This document shows positions 9,222 to 18,278 of a DNA stretch of 64,000 nucleotides, in pieces; the stretch's first letter is position 1; the number at the start of each line of letters is the position of its first letter. The position numbers were made by a program, and so were the translations under genes. Origin of the DNA: Natrinema gelatinilyticum (lineage in GTDB: Archaea; Halobacteriota; Halobacteria; Halobacteriales; Natrialbaceae); assembly GCF_024266705.1 (NCBI RefSeq), contig NZ_CP100756.1, positions 1,612,001 through 1,676,000 of the forward strand. The letters are read 5' to 3'. The notes beneath the pieces are model-generated. The model had not been told where the DNA came from and made no database searches. It saw only the letters and a program-made list of their open reading frames with translations.

Positions 9222-10808
9222 TTACTCGACGCCGACGTTGTTGTAGTTCGTCGCTAGCGGGATTATAGCGGCACTCGGGTTCGACGCAAAGTCGTTGACG
9301 TAATTCGCTACACCGTAGCTGTTGTACGTGTTGTAGGCGGGTATGTGCGCGCGGTCCTCGAGGATCGTATTCGTCGCCTCGATGTACATCTCACGGCGCG
9401 CCTCTTTTTCGGTCTCTTCGCGTGCGTCCACGATCAGTTGATCGACCTCGTCGTTTCTGTAGTACGTTCCGTTCGTGGAGCCCTCGAGTTCCTGCGCAAA
9501 TAGGTAGTAGGTGAACGCTTCGGGGTCGGGCGACCCGGACCACCCGAGGGTGTATATGTTGTAGTCGTCCTCGCTCCCCGTGGCGTACAGCTCGAGGAAG
9601 GTACCCCACTCGAGTCGCTCGAACGTGACGTTGTTGAAGCCGACTTCCTTGAGACCGTTGCTCACGGACTGGCCGATCGCTTCGCGCATGTCGTCCGGGG
9701 GAACGATGATGTTCCACGAGTAATCCATGCTGATGCCCGCGTCCTCGAACAGCTGCGTGGCCTGGTCGATGTCGCGGTCGTGCGGAATTTCTGCCCACTG
9801 GTCGGCGGGGAAGTCCCACGCCTCGACGACCGACTTTGGGAACGGGCTGTACTGGCGAACGCCGGCGGGCTTGACGAAGCTCTCGATCGCGTCGTCCATC
9901 GAGAACACGTAGTCGACGGCCTCGCGCACCTGCGGATCGGCGGTCGGTCCTTCGTTACAGTTGAACGCCAGGTAGAAGTACCCGATACCGAGGCTCGATA
10001 CGATCGACGCGTTGTCCATGTTCTCGACGTCCTTCCACAGCTGTGGTGGGACGGTCTCGATGACGTCGCTCTCGCCGGTCTCGAGTCCGGTCACGCGCGT
10101 GGATTGCTCCGTGACGAAGTCGAACTCGACCCCCGAGATGTTGGGGGTCTGTTCGCCCCAGTAGTCGTCCCATCGCTCGAGCAGAACGTATTGTCCGTCC
10201 TCCCACTCGACCCACTGGAACGGGCCGCTACCGACGGGATTGTGACCGAAGTCCTCGCTCCCTTCGCGTTCGGATTTCGGCACGACCGATGCGGTGACCG
10301 TGGTATTGAACGCCGCGTAGGGGTATTGGAGGGTGAACTTGACGGTCTTGTCGTCGACCGCCTCGATGCTGTCGATCATGTTGACCTCGGCGGCGTTCTC
10401 CGTCTCTTCCTTGACCGGCGCCTCGAACGAGTACTTGACGTCCTCCGCGGTAACGTCGTCGCCGTTCTGGAAGGTCGCCTCGTCTTTGATGCCGACCGTC
10501 CAGGTCAGCCCGTCGTCGCTCACTTCCGGCTCGCCGTCCGCAAGCACTGGGACGAGGGTGTCGGTTGCGTCCTCGTTGTACGTGTACAGACTCTCGTAGA
10601 TCTGCCCGTTTACCTGCGCGGTCGGGACGCCGTTCGCGACGATGGGATCGAAGCCATACGCCCACCCTTTCTCCTGCGTGAAGAAGAGTTCGTTCCCGCC
10701 ATCATCATTACCGCCCCCACCGATGCATCCTGCGATCGCTGCTGCCGAAATAGCTGCACCCGAACCGAGGAGACCCCGACGGGTTATCTCTGGCAATTGG
10801 TGTGACAT
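9222..10808 (-). CDS. dppA: Peptide ABC transporter substrate-binding lipoprotein, DppA type
   Basis: Extracellular solute-binding protein, family 5 (528 aa), that captures the ligand and delivers it to DppBC. The N-terminus has the twin-arginine motif ITRRGLLGSG and a lipobox ending AGC at about residue 28, followed by a Gly/Asp linker, so it is a Tat-exported lipoprotein anchored outside the membrane. Family 5 traits: TWTVGIKDEATFQNGDDVTAEDVKYS near residue 100 and NPVGSGPFQWVEW near 195. First gene of the operon; its promoter is at 10834-10843. Confidence 0.94.
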   Translation of the reverse strand: MSHQLPEITRRGLLGSGAAISAAAIAGCIGGGGNDDGGNELFFTQEKGWAYGFDPIVANGVPTAQVNGQIYESLYTYNEDATDTLVPVLADGEPEVSDDGLTWTVGIKDEATFQNGDDVTAEDVKYSFEAPVKEETENAAEVNMIDSIEAVDDKTVKFTLQYPYAAFNTTVTASVVPKSEREGSEDFGHNPVGSGPFQWVEWEDGQYVLLERWDDYWGEQTPNISGVEFDFVTEQSTRVTGLETGESDVIETVPPQLWKDVENMDNASIVSSLGIGYFYLAFNCNEGPTADPQVREAVDYVFSMDDAIESFVKPAGVRQYSPFPKSVVEAWDFPADQWAEIPHDRDIDQATQLFEDAGISMDYSWNIIVPPDDMREAIGQSVSNGLKEVGFNNVTFERLEWGTFLELYATGSEDDYNIYTLGWSGSPDPEAFTYYLFAQELEGSTNGTYYRNDEVDQLIVDAREETEKEARREMYIEATNTILEDRAHIPAYNTYNSYGVANYVNDFASNPSAAIIPLATNYNNVGVE

Positions 10809-10833
10809 ACCGTATCAACTGGAGTGAGGAATC

Positions 10834-10843
10834 TAATATAAGT
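10834..10843 (-). promoter_or_regulatory. TATA box of the dpp operon
   Basis: On the minus strand the sequence reads ACTTATATTAG around these positions, 27-36 nt before the dppA start codon at 10808, as expected for a leaderless or very short-leader operon transcript. Confidence 0.55.
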
Positions 10844-11013
10844 TTTGGTATCGTCCCTATTTATGCCGCATCGAGCATAAAAAAGGTATACTTTATTAAC
10901 TATTTAGGCTGATGGCTTATACGTATGTAGCACCGCATAGCCTCTCGAGGGCTTCGGTAATTTCTAGTTAGTACAACCAAGCCTACTGAGCCAGTCGGCG
11001 TTGTTCGCCTCTC
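10844..11013. other. AT-rich non-coding stretch
   Basis: Upstream flank of the dpp promoter with A-rich tracts (10876-10900). No gene, repeat or RNA recognised. Confidence 0.4.
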
Positions 11014-11094
11014 ATACGGTCTGCTGTACCGATGTACCGGTGCATCCGCAGGACGGTCGCGGTTGCACCGGCAATGACGTACAGCAGACCGTAT
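11014..11094. repeat. 81-bp palindromic element, copy 1
   Basis: Perfect 16-bp terminal inverted repeats (ATACGGTCTGCTGTAC and its complement) enclose a second inverted repeat (ACCGGTGCA and TGCACCGG), so the whole unit can fold into a long bulged hairpin. The same 81-bp unit recurs at 17950-18030 and 19657-19737. This copy is not next to an intact gene; its right end is 6 bp from a broken copy of the PPC-domain gene. Confidence 0.85.
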
Positions 11095-11100
11095 CAGTAA

Positions 11101-11312
11101 ACCTCGAAATGGGCAGATTGGCGCGCGGAGACCGAGTCGCTCGCGGACGCGGTCGACGCTGCCGCCTGGTTTACCGCTCTTGGTGCGGTCCGGGATGTCG
11201 AACTCTGGTTTACGATCAGGACGAGTGCGAGTACCGTCCGATCGCGTTCGACGAGCCACTCGAGGTCGCGAGTTGTACCGGGAACGTCTCCTGGCTCGAC
11301 GGTGAGCGCTGA
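11101..11312 (+). pseudogene. Truncated, frameshifted copy of the PPC-domain gene
   Basis: This stretch matches positions about 11623-11842 of the intact PPC/DUF296 gene almost base for base from GGCGCGCGGAGA through CTCCTGGCTCGA. It lacks both ends, has a 3-6 nt gap near the middle, and has lost one T in the TTTT run, shifting the frame. It ends with TGA after GAGCGC. Being adjacent to the 81-bp palindrome, it probably arose by a local duplication. It should not yield a working protein. Confidence 0.8.
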
Positions 11313-11579
11313 CCGCGCATCCAACATAACGCGAAGGGATGAGAGTGACGAATTGTCTGCCAGAATTTTATATTGATACACAAAATCAAGAGACGAACAA
11401 ACTTCGGACAGGAAGGCCATCAGTCCAAAAACAGACAGATACTGGCTGCTCAAACCAGCTCAAATCATCGGAGCATTCCCTCGGGAGAACACGGCGGAAC
11501 GGTCGATAGCAGTGCAAGTGTGGCAAATCTATCACCGGAAGGGGGGACCTTTTTCTATCGGCCCACACAGTACGTGTGT
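11313..11579. other. Non-coding stretch before the PPC-domain gene
   Basis: About 270 bp with lower GC than the neighbours and no convincing frame. A TATA-like TTTTATATT occurs around 11368-11376, too far from the next start to serve a leaderless transcript. Confidence 0.35.
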
Positions 11580-11999
11580 ATGAACTATCGAGCCGTCGAG
11601 ACTGCGGCGGAATACGTCGCCCGCCTCGAGACGGGTGCCGACTGGCGCGCGGAGATCGAGTCGCTCGCGGACGCGGTCGACGCCGACGCCGCCTGGTTTA
11701 CCGCTCTCGGTGCGGTTCAGGACGCCGAACTCTGGTTTTACGATCAGGACGAGTGCGAGTACCATCCGATCGCGTTCGACGAGCCACTCGAGGTCGCGAG
11801 CTGTACCGGGAACGTCTCCTGGCTCGATGGAGAGCGGTTCGCACACACCCACGCGGTGCTGTCGGATCCGGATGGCGAGGCGGTCGCCGGCCACCTGAAC
11901 GAGGCGACGGTCTGGGCCGGCGAGGTCCACATGCGCGTCTTCGAGGAGCCCCTCGAGCGCGAGTATGACGAGGTCACTGAACTCGATCTCTGGCTCTGA
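11580..11999 (+). CDS. PPC/DUF296 domain protein
   Basis: A 139-residue single-domain protein of the plants-and-prokaryotes-conserved (PCC/DUF296) fold, often annotated as DNA-binding. Typical blocks are LADAVDADAAWFTALGAVQDAELWFYD and, near the C-terminus, HTHAVLSDPDGEAVAGHLNEATVWAG with conserved His residues that in this fold can bind a metal. The ATG at 11580 is chosen because it gives the family's usual N-terminus (MNYRAVE). The TGA at 11997 ends 1 nt before the polymerase start codon at 12001, so the two are probably co-transcribed. The biological role is unknown. Confidence 0.82.
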   Translation: MNYRAVETAAEYVARLETGADWRAEIESLADAVDADAAWFTALGAVQDAELWFYDQDECEYHPIAFDEPLEVASCTGNVSWLDGERFAHTHAVLSDPDGEAVAGHLNEATVWAGEVHMRVFEEPLEREYDEVTELDLWL

Positions 12000-12000
12000 T

Positions 12001-15000
12001 ATGCGCGCGGAAGACGAACGATACTTCGAACGGCTCGAATCCCAGCTCGAGGCGGCCTTCGACGTGGCCGAGCGCGCCAAAGAACGCGGTGGCGATCCGA
12101 ACACCGACGTCGAGATCCCGGTCGCACAGGACATGGCCGACCGCGTCGAGAACATCCTCGGAATCGAGGGCGTCGCAGAGCGTGTCCGCGAACTCGAGGG
12201 GCGAATGAGCAGAGAAGAGGCGGCCCTCGCGCTCGCGGAGGACTTCGCCGAGGGACGCGTCGGCGACTACGAGACGAAAGCTGGCAAGGTCGAAGGCGCG
12301 GTTCGGACCGCCGTCGCCTTGCTGACCGAGGGGGTGGTCGCAGCGCCCATCGAGGGGATCGACAAAGTTGAAATCCTCACGAACGACGACGGGACTGAGT
12401 TCGTCAACGTCTACTACGCCGGCCCGATCCGCTCGGCGGGCGGGACCGCACAGGCGTTGTCCGTCCTCGTGGCCGACTACACGCGTGCGCTAGTCGGAAT
12501 CGAACAGTTCACGGCCCGACAGGAGGAGATCGAACGCTATGCCGAGGAAATCTCACTCTACGACAAGGAGACCGGCCTCCAGTACACGCCGAAGGACACG
12601 GAAACGAAGTTTATCGCCGAGCACATGCCGATCATGCTGGACGGCGAAGCGACGGGCGACGAGGAGGTATCGGGGTTTCGGGATCTGGAGCGAGTCGATA
12701 CCAACAGCGCCCGCGGCGGAATGTGTCTGGTCCTCGCCGAGGGGATCGCGCTGAAGGCGCCGAAAATTCAGCGTTACACCCGCAATCTCGACGAGGTCGA
12801 CTGGCCGTGGCTCCAGGACCTCATCGACGGCACCTACTACGACGCCGAGGACGAGGACGACGCGACTGGGAAATCCGACGGCGACAGTGACGACGGGGAC
12901 GCGGATGACGAGATCGCCGCGAGCGACGGCGACGATGGCGATGGCCATCTCGAGGGCCCGCCGCGCGTCGAGCGATCACAGAAGTTCCTCCGGGACCTGA
13001 TCGCGGGCCGCCCAGTCTTCTCTCACCCCTGCGCCAAGGGCGGCTTTCGCCTGCGCTACGGCCGGGCACGCAATCACGGCTTCGCCACCGCTGGCGTCCA
13101 CCCCGCCGCGATGCATCTCGTCGACGACTTCCTCGCGACGGGCACCCAGATCAAGACCGAACGGCCCGGCAAGGCCGCTGGCGTCGTTCCCGTCGATTCC
13201 CTCGAGGGACCGACGGTCAAACTGGCGAACGGCGACGTCCGTCGGATCGACGACCCCGAGGACGCCCTCGAGATCAGAAACGGTGTCGAGAAGATCCTCG
13301 ACCTCGGTGAGTACCTCGTCAACTACGGTGAGTTCGTCGAGAACAACCACCCGCTCGCACCCGCCTCCTACACCTACGAGTGGTGGGTTCAGGATCTCGA
13401 CGACGCGGGGGCCGACGTACAGGCCCTCCAGGACGACCCCCGCATCGATCTCGAGTCCCCCGATCCCGAGGAGGCCCTCGAATGGGCACTCGAGTACGAT
13501 GCTCCACTGCATCCCGAATACACGCCCCTCTGGCACGATCTCTCGGTCGATTCGTTTTGCGGCCTCGCGGCGGCAGTGTCAGACGGCCGAATCGAGGGCG
13601 AGAGTAGCGGCGACGGAATGGACGACGGCGGGACGCTCGTCCTCGACTATACGGATCCCGTCCGTGACGCCCTGGAGACGATCGTCGTCGAGCATCGCCA
13701 ACACGAGAACGAGGGCCGAATCGAGATCGACGACTGGCGCCCGTTCGTCCGAACGCTCGGCTGTAGCCCACGCCGAACGGTCGCCGACGGGGCCGCGATG
13801 GAATCCGATACGAGTGAAGACGAACTGGCAATCGAACTCGAGCGCACCTGGGCCAACGCCGATCTTTCCGAACGCGCTCGAACGTGGAGCCACGAGACCG
13901 AGGGCGACAACGCCATCGAAGCGGTTAACGAGGTCGCCCCGTTCACGGTCCGCGAGCGGGCGCCGACACGGATCGGCAATCGGATGGGCCGTCCGGAGAA
14001 GTCCGAGCGTCGCGACCTGAGTCCGCCGGTCCACACGCTCTTTCCCATTGGGGAAGCCGGCGGCGCTCAGCGCAACGTCGCCGACGCCGCAAAGCACGCC
14101 GAGACGATGTCGGATACGCCCGGCGTCGTCGAAATCGGAATCGGTCGCCAGCGCTGTGTGAACTGCGGGACCGAGACGTTCAAGAACCGCTGTCCGGAGT
14201 GTACCGACCGCACCACCCCTGACTACCGCTGTCCCGACTGCGACCAGCGGGTCGAACCGGACGACGCCGGACGCGTCGAGTGTTCTCGCTGCGAACGCGA
14301 AGCGACCTGCGTCGAACCGCGCGAAATCGACATCAACGACGAGTTTCGTAGCGCCCTCGAGTCGATCGGCGAGCGCGAGAACGCCTTCGAGATCCTCAAG
14401 GGCGTCAAGGGGCTCACGTCGACGAACAAGATCCCGGAACCAATCGAAAAGGGGATCTTGCGGGCGAAGCACGACGTGAGCGCGTTCAAAGACGGCACCG
14501 TTCGCTACGACATGACCGACCTGCCGGTCACGGCCGTCCGCGCGACCGAACTCGACGTCGACGTCGGCCAGTTGCAGGCACTCGGTTACGAGTCGGACAT
14601 CCACGGCGAACCGCTCACCCACGAGGACCAACTGATCGAACTCAAAGTCCAGGACATCGTCCTCTCGGACGGCGCGGCCGAACACATGCTCCGGACCGCC
14701 GACTTCATCGACGATCTGCTCGAGCAATACTACGGTCTCGAGCCGTTCTACGAGTTCGAGGACCGCCAGGAACTCGTCGGCGAACTCGTCTTCGGGATGG
14801 CCCCCCACACGTCGGCGGCGACTGTCGGGAGAGTGATCGGATTCACGAGCGCCGCAGTCGGCTACGCGCATCCGTACTTTCACGCGGCTAAGCGACGGAA
14901 TTGTTTCCACCCCGAGACGACGATTCGCTACGAGGGCGAATCGGGAACCGTTAGCGAAGAGTCGATCGAGACGTTCGTCGAGTCACGGCTGACTGATCCC

Positions 15001-16188
15001 CGCAAAGACGACGTCGGAACGCTCGTTCAAGACCTCGAGGGAGATGTCACCGTCCCGTCGATCGACGACAGCGGACACCACGTGAGCCGACCGGTCGACG
15101 CCGTTTCGAGACACCCGTCGCCGGATCACCTCGTCCGAATCGAAACTCGGGAGGGACGATCGCTGACAGTGACCCCTGATCACACGATGGTCGTCTGGAA
15201 CGACGGTCTCGAGCGAGTTGCCGCGAGCGAACTCGACGTCGAGGCTGAGATTCCGACCGCCGCGTCCACCCGCTCGGCCGCGAAATCAACCACGCGCACA
15301 GCGGGGGTTACTGATGGCGGTCGCCCACCGGTCGACATCGTCTCGCGGACCAAAATCGTGCCGTCCGAGATTGAGTACACCTACTGTCTTACGGTTTCCG
15401 ACACACACACGCTCGAGGCGAACGGATTGGCGGTCGGGCAGTGCGACGGCGACGAAGACTGCGTTATGCTACTTATGGACGGCCTGATTAACTTCAGCCG
15501 ATCCTACCTCCCCTCTTCCAGGGGCGGTCGTATGGACGCGCCCCTCGTCATGTCTTCGAGAATCGATCCGTCCGAAATCGACGACGAGGCCCACAACATG
15601 GACGTCGTCTCGCAGTATCCACGCGAGTTCTATCTCGCGACCCGCGAGCAGGCCGATCCCGGGGACGTCGACGTCGAAATCGCCGAGGATACGCTCAACA
15701 CCGACACGGAGTACACCGGCTTCGAACATACCCACGACACCACGAACATCGCGATGGGGCCCGACCTGTCGGCGTACAAGACGCTGGGATCGATGATGGA
15801 CAAGATGGACGCCCAACTCGAGCTCTCGCGCAAGCTCGAAGCGGTCGACGAGACGGACGTCGCGGAGCGAGTCATCGAGTACCACTTCCTGCCGGACCTG
15901 ATCGGCAACTTGCGGGCGTTCTCCAGGCAGGAAACGCGGTGTCTCGACTGCGGCGAGAAGTTCCGACGGATGCCCCTGACCGGCGATTGCCGCGAGTGCG
16001 GGGGGCGCGTCAACCTCACCGTTCACAAAGGATCGGTCAACAAGTACATGCAAACCGCCATCCAGGTCGCCCAGGAATACGACTGCCGGGACTACACGAA
16101 ACAACGGCTGGAAGTCCTGGAACGCTCGCTCGAGAGTATTTTCGAGAACGACAAGAATAAGCAGTCGGGGATCGAGGACTTCATGTAA
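12001..16188 (+). CDS. polC: DNA polymerase D large subunit (DP2) with mini-intein
   Basis: Catalytic subunit of the archaeal replicative polymerase PolD (1395 codons including the intein). Visible parts: N-terminal domain with YYAGPIRSAGGTAQALSVL, a haloarchaeal acidic linker at about residues 280-315, MGRPEKSERRDL, a multi-Cys zinc region (CVNCGTET, CPECTDR, CPDCDQR, CSRCE) around 718-765, and the catalytic motif NCDGDEDC, which is split by the intein. After it come SRGGRMDAPLV and a C-terminal zinc module (CLDCGEKF, CRECGG). The small subunit (DP1) is not in the window. Start at 12001 is supported by tight spacing after the PPC gene. Protein splicing is needed to rebuild the active site. 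Confidence 0.97.
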   Translation: MRAEDERYFERLESQLEAAFDVAERAKERGGDPNTDVEIPVAQDMADRVENILGIEGVAERVRELEGRMSREEAALALAEDFAEGRVGDYETKAGKVEGAVRTAVALLTEGVVAAPIEGIDKVEILTNDDGTEFVNVYYAGPIRSAGGTAQALSVLVADYTRALVGIEQFTARQEEIERYAEEISLYDKETGLQYTPKDTETKFIAEHMPIMLDGEATGDEEVSGFRDLERVDTNSARGGMCLVLAEGIALKAPKIQRYTRNLDEVDWPWLQDLIDGTYYDAEDEDDATGKSDGDSDDGDADDEIAASDGDDGDGHLEGPPRVERSQKFLRDLIAGRPVFSHPCAKGGFRLRYGRARNHGFATAGVHPAAMHLVDDFLATGTQIKTERPGKAAGVVPVDSLEGPTVKLANGDVRRIDDPEDALEIRNGVEKILDLGEYLVNYGEFVENNHPLAPASYTYEWWVQDLDDAGADVQALQDDPRIDLESPDPEEALEWALEYDAPLHPEYTPLWHDLSVDSFCGLAAAVSDGRIEGESSGDGMDDGGTLVLDYTDPVRDALETIVVEHRQHENEGRIEIDDWRPFVRTLGCSPRRTVADGAAMESDTSEDELAIELERTWANADLSERARTWSHETEGDNAIEAVNEVAPFTVRERAPTRIGNRMGRPEKSERRDLSPPVHTLFPIGEAGGAQRNVADAAKHAETMSDTPGVVEIGIGRQRCVNCGTETFKNRCPECTDRTTPDYRCPDCDQRVEPDDAGRVECSRCEREATCVEPREIDINDEFRSALESIGERENAFEILKGVKGLTSTNKIPEPIEKGILRAKHDVSAFKDGTVRYDMTDLPVTAVRATELDVDVGQLQALGYESDIHGEPLTHEDQLIELKVQDIVLSDGAAEHMLRTADFIDDLLEQYYGLEPFYEFEDRQELVGELVFGMAPHTSAATVGRVIGFTSAAVGYAHPYFHAAKRRNCFHPETTIRYEGESGTVSEESIETFVESRLTDPRKDDVGTLVQDLEGDVTVPSIDDSGHHVSRPVDAVSRHPSPDHLVRIETREGRSLTVTPDHTMVVWNDGLERVAASELDVEAEIPTAASTRSAAKSTTRTAGVTDGGRPPVDIVSRTKIVPSEIEYTYCLTVSDTHTLEANGLAVGQCDGDEDCVMLLMDGLINFSRSYLPSSRGGRMDAPLVMSSRIDPSEIDDEAHNMDVVSQYPREFYLATREQADPGDVDVEIAEDTLNTDTEYTGFEHTHDTTNIAMGPDLSAYKTLGSMMDKMDAQLELSRKLEAVDETDVAERVIEYHFLPDLIGNLRAFSRQETRCLDCGEKFRRMPLTGDCRECGGRVNLTVHKGSVNKYMQTAIQVAQEYDCRDYTKQRLEVLERSLESIFENDKNKQSGIEDFM
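14902..15441 (+). other. Mini-intein in polC (180 residues)
   Basis: In-frame intein between Asn and Cys of the DP2 catalytic motif (N|CDGDED), corresponding to residues 968-1147. It starts with Cys1 (CFHPETTIRY), has block B with TVTPDHTM, block F with YCLTVSDTHTLEANG, and ends LAVGQ before the +1 Cys of the C-extein. There is no homing endonuclease between blocks B and F. The last residue is Gln instead of the usual Asn and the penultimate residue is Gly rather than His. This insertion site is known for PolII inteins of archaea, and inteins ending in Gln are documented to splice. Confidence 0.95.
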
Positions 16189-16387
16189 TACCATTCCGTT
16201 CTGCGTGCGATCGCACTCGGCACCGTTTCGATCAAACGCTTTCCTCACTCCTTCGGTACGTTTTGGATCAGTCGTCGGCCTGCTCGCTCGACCTCCGGCC
16301 TCGCTCACGGCGGATTTCGGTGACACCTCCTCTCCGTCGAGTGGACGTTACGCGTCCGCGATGTGCGGAAATTTCGTCGAAGCCCGG

Positions 16388-17299
16388 CTAATCGCTGTTG
16401 ACTCGAGTAATACCGGGCATCTCTGCCTTGGTATACTGTGGTTTCGCCGCGTCTCGTTCTTTCGGCAGCCAGTCCCGAAGGCGCTCGTTGAACCACGCAG
16501 GCTTCTCTCTGGGTGTCCAGTGGCCACAGTCGTCGACGAGAGCGAGTTCCGCGTTCGGAATCCGGTCCGCCGCGCGTATCGACCACTTCACGGGGACGAG
16601 CGGGTCGTCCTTTCCGTGGACGAGGAGCGTCGGGACCGGGAGCGACTCGAGGTCGTCGGCGAAATTCGTCGCGACGCGACCGCTAAAGGAGAGTTCGTTC
16701 TCCTGAAATTCCTTGAACGCCTGTATCGAACCGGGTTCCATCAGCCTCGTTCGGACGTCCTCGACGAAGGGTTCGGGCAATGCGTCGGCGTCCGCGACGA
16801 GATTATCGAGGACCATCCGAACGCTCGCCGAGGAGGCGCTTGCGGCGATTTTTCCGAACTCGGTCACGCCGGGGAACTGGGCCAGAACCTTCCATGGAAG
16901 AGCCTGTGGCAGGTGACCCCCGAGACCGTAGCTGTCGACGAGCGCCAGCCGCTCGATACGGTCGGGGTTCGCGAGCGCGTAGCCGAGTGCGACACCGCCG
17001 CCCATCGAAATACCGGCTAGTGAAACGCGCTCGTCGGGAAGCGTCTCGATGAACCCGTCGAGGACATCGATGTACGCCTCGATGGTGTGTTCGACCGCTC
17101 CCGTGCTGTTTCCGTATTCTGGCCAGTCGAGTCCGTAGACGCGGTAGTCGTCGGCGAGCGAGTCGATCGTGTGTCGCCACGAGACGGTCGCGTCGTCGAT
17201 TCCCGCGCCGTGACAGAGGACCACGGCCGGGCCACTCGTTCCCGCTCGCCGGTAGGCGATCCGACAGTCGCCGATGGTGGCGACACCGGTCCCGCTCAT
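16388..17299 (-). CDS. Alpha/beta hydrolase
   Basis: A 303-residue alpha/beta-hydrolase-fold protein. The oxyanion region is VVLCHGAGID (residues about 28-37), the nucleophile elbow GISMGGG places the catalytic Ser near residue 100, the acid is the Asp of HGKDDPLVP and the base the His of DDCGHWTPRE. The lid region lies between about 135 and 200. It resembles carboxylesterase/C-C hydrolase members but the substrate cannot be told. The ATG at 17299 is preferred because the upstream 19 codons are basic and atypical. It is convergent with polC and has no operon partner. Confidence 0.88.
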   Translation of the reverse strand: MSGTGVATIGDCRIAYRRAGTSGPAVVLCHGAGIDDATVSWRHTIDSLADDYRVYGLDWPEYGNSTGAVEHTIEAYIDVLDGFIETLPDERVSLAGISMGGGVALGYALANPDRIERLALVDSYGLGGHLPQALPWKVLAQFPGVTEFGKIAASASSASVRMVLDNLVADADALPEPFVEDVRTRLMEPGSIQAFKEFQENELSFSGRVATNFADDLESLPVPTLLVHGKDDPLVPVKWSIRAADRIPNAELALVDDCGHWTPREKPAWFNERLRDWLPKERDAAKPQYTKAEMPGITRVNSD

Positions 17300-17620
17300 G
17301 ACCGGATCACGTCGTTGGTGCACCGTCCGACGACTACCGTCGCGTCCGGATTGCAACCGTTCAGCGTCCGCTTCAGTTCGAGCGCCCCGAGAGGTACTGC
17401 GTCGACTGCAGAGATATCACCAATCAGATATTGGGTGAGATAAGTTATCATACGACTAGCCTCTATTCGGGGAGTGTATATTGTTTTCTATTATTGCGGG
17501 GACATTTACCATTGGCTGCTGTGACTGCCACGCCCGTTTACGTTTGCTACACGGTTCGGGATGATTACTCTCGAACAATGCGCGCTTGGGCTTTATTTGC
17601 ATTGCGGAGTTTGCTCACGT
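17300..17620. other. Intergenic region between divergent genes
   Basis: About 320 bp. An imperfect inverted repeat (TATCACCAAT ... ATTGGGTGAGATA, about 17416-17443) could be an operator but has no independent support. No coding frame or RNA recognised. Confidence 0.35.
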
Positions 17621-17950
17621 ATGGGAGAAACACCTGCCAGAGAGGACGAAGAGGAAGCCGTTGAGGAGCTTCTGGACATCGACTTCGGAGAGACTGTCTA
17701 CGACGCGAACGGCAACGAACTCGGGCAGGTCCGCGGATTCGACCGGGGAGGATTCTTCGTGACGACTCGCGAGGGCATCGAGGCGATGAGTGTCGAACAC
17801 GCACGGGCCGGCCACGAGTTCGGCGAGGCCGAGTTGATGTGGCGCTGCATGGAGTGCGGCGAAATGGGCGAAATCGACGACGGACTTCCCGACGAGTGTC
17901 CGAACTGCGGGCGTTCGAAGGAGAACCTGATGTACTGGACCGAGGATTGA
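17621..17950 (+). CDS. Rubredoxin-like zinc-ribbon protein (DUF7130-like), paralogue 1
   Basis: A 109-residue acidic protein. The N-terminal half is a small beta domain resembling a PRC-like barrel (GETVYDANGNELGQVRGFD and EGIEAMSVEHAR). The C-terminal half is a rubredoxin-like knuckle pair, WRCMECGEMG and CPNCGRSKENL, ending YWTED. Both Cys pairs are intact, so it should bind Zn or Fe. The start at 17621 follows a gap without SD; the longer frame is not protein-like. It is about 60% alike by eye to the gene at 19364. Its TGA shares its A with the first base of an 81-bp palindromic repeat. Function unknown. Confidence 0.8.
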   Translation: MGETPAREDEEEAVEELLDIDFGETVYDANGNELGQVRGFDRGGFFVTTREGIEAMSVEHARAGHEFGEAELMWRCMECGEMGEIDDGLPDECPNCGRSKENLMYWTED

Positions 17951-18030
17951 TACGGACTACTGGAAGCCATTGCCGGTGCATCCACAGGACGGTCGCGGTT
18001 GCACCGGTACATCGTTATAGCAGACCGTAT
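17950..18030. repeat. 81-bp palindromic element, copy 2
   Basis: Same length and core as the copy at 11014 (centre CCGGTGCATCC.CAGGACGGTCGCGG), with a more diverged left arm (ATACGGACTACT) and an intact right arm ending AGCAGACCGTAT. Its first base is the A of the TGA stop of the upstream zinc-ribbon gene. Confidence 0.8.
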
Positions 18031-18059
18031 GAGCTGGCCGCGTCGCCTTCAGCAGAACG

Positions 18060-18278
18060 TTAGCATGCTGCCAGACGTGTATGTGAACGCGTCTCAACAG
18101 TGACTTTGGTTCGTTCGACGGTGACATCTTTATTGTCTCGTTCCATTCGTTCGGCGACCTCGAGTTCGCCCGAATGCTCGATCTTCGCCAGAAGGTAGTC
18201 AACACCGACGTTTTCGAGTGACTGATAGACGTCGAGCGTCTCGAACCCGCGGTCAGCGAGTGTCGGGCCGATGTTCAC
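18060..18278 (-). pseudogene. Remnant of a DDE transposase
   Basis: A 72-codon fragment, GTG start. The text PTLADRGFETLDVYQSLENV, then VDYLLAKIEHSGE and ERMERDNKDVTVE, has the pattern around the second catalytic Asp (ADRGF) of haloarchaeal DDE transposases. The end (RSHTRLAAC) is out of frame with what follows in such enzymes. Both the N-terminal part and the DDE Glu region are missing, so it is a remnant. The 5' end overlaps the stop codon of the amidohydrolase gene. Confidence 0.6.

Noticed and set aside
13579-14910. Long minus-strand frame (443 codons) across polC
   Set aside because: Antisense to the conserved DP2 coding sequence; its residues mirror the polymerase codons, a common effect in GC-rich haloarchaeal DNA.
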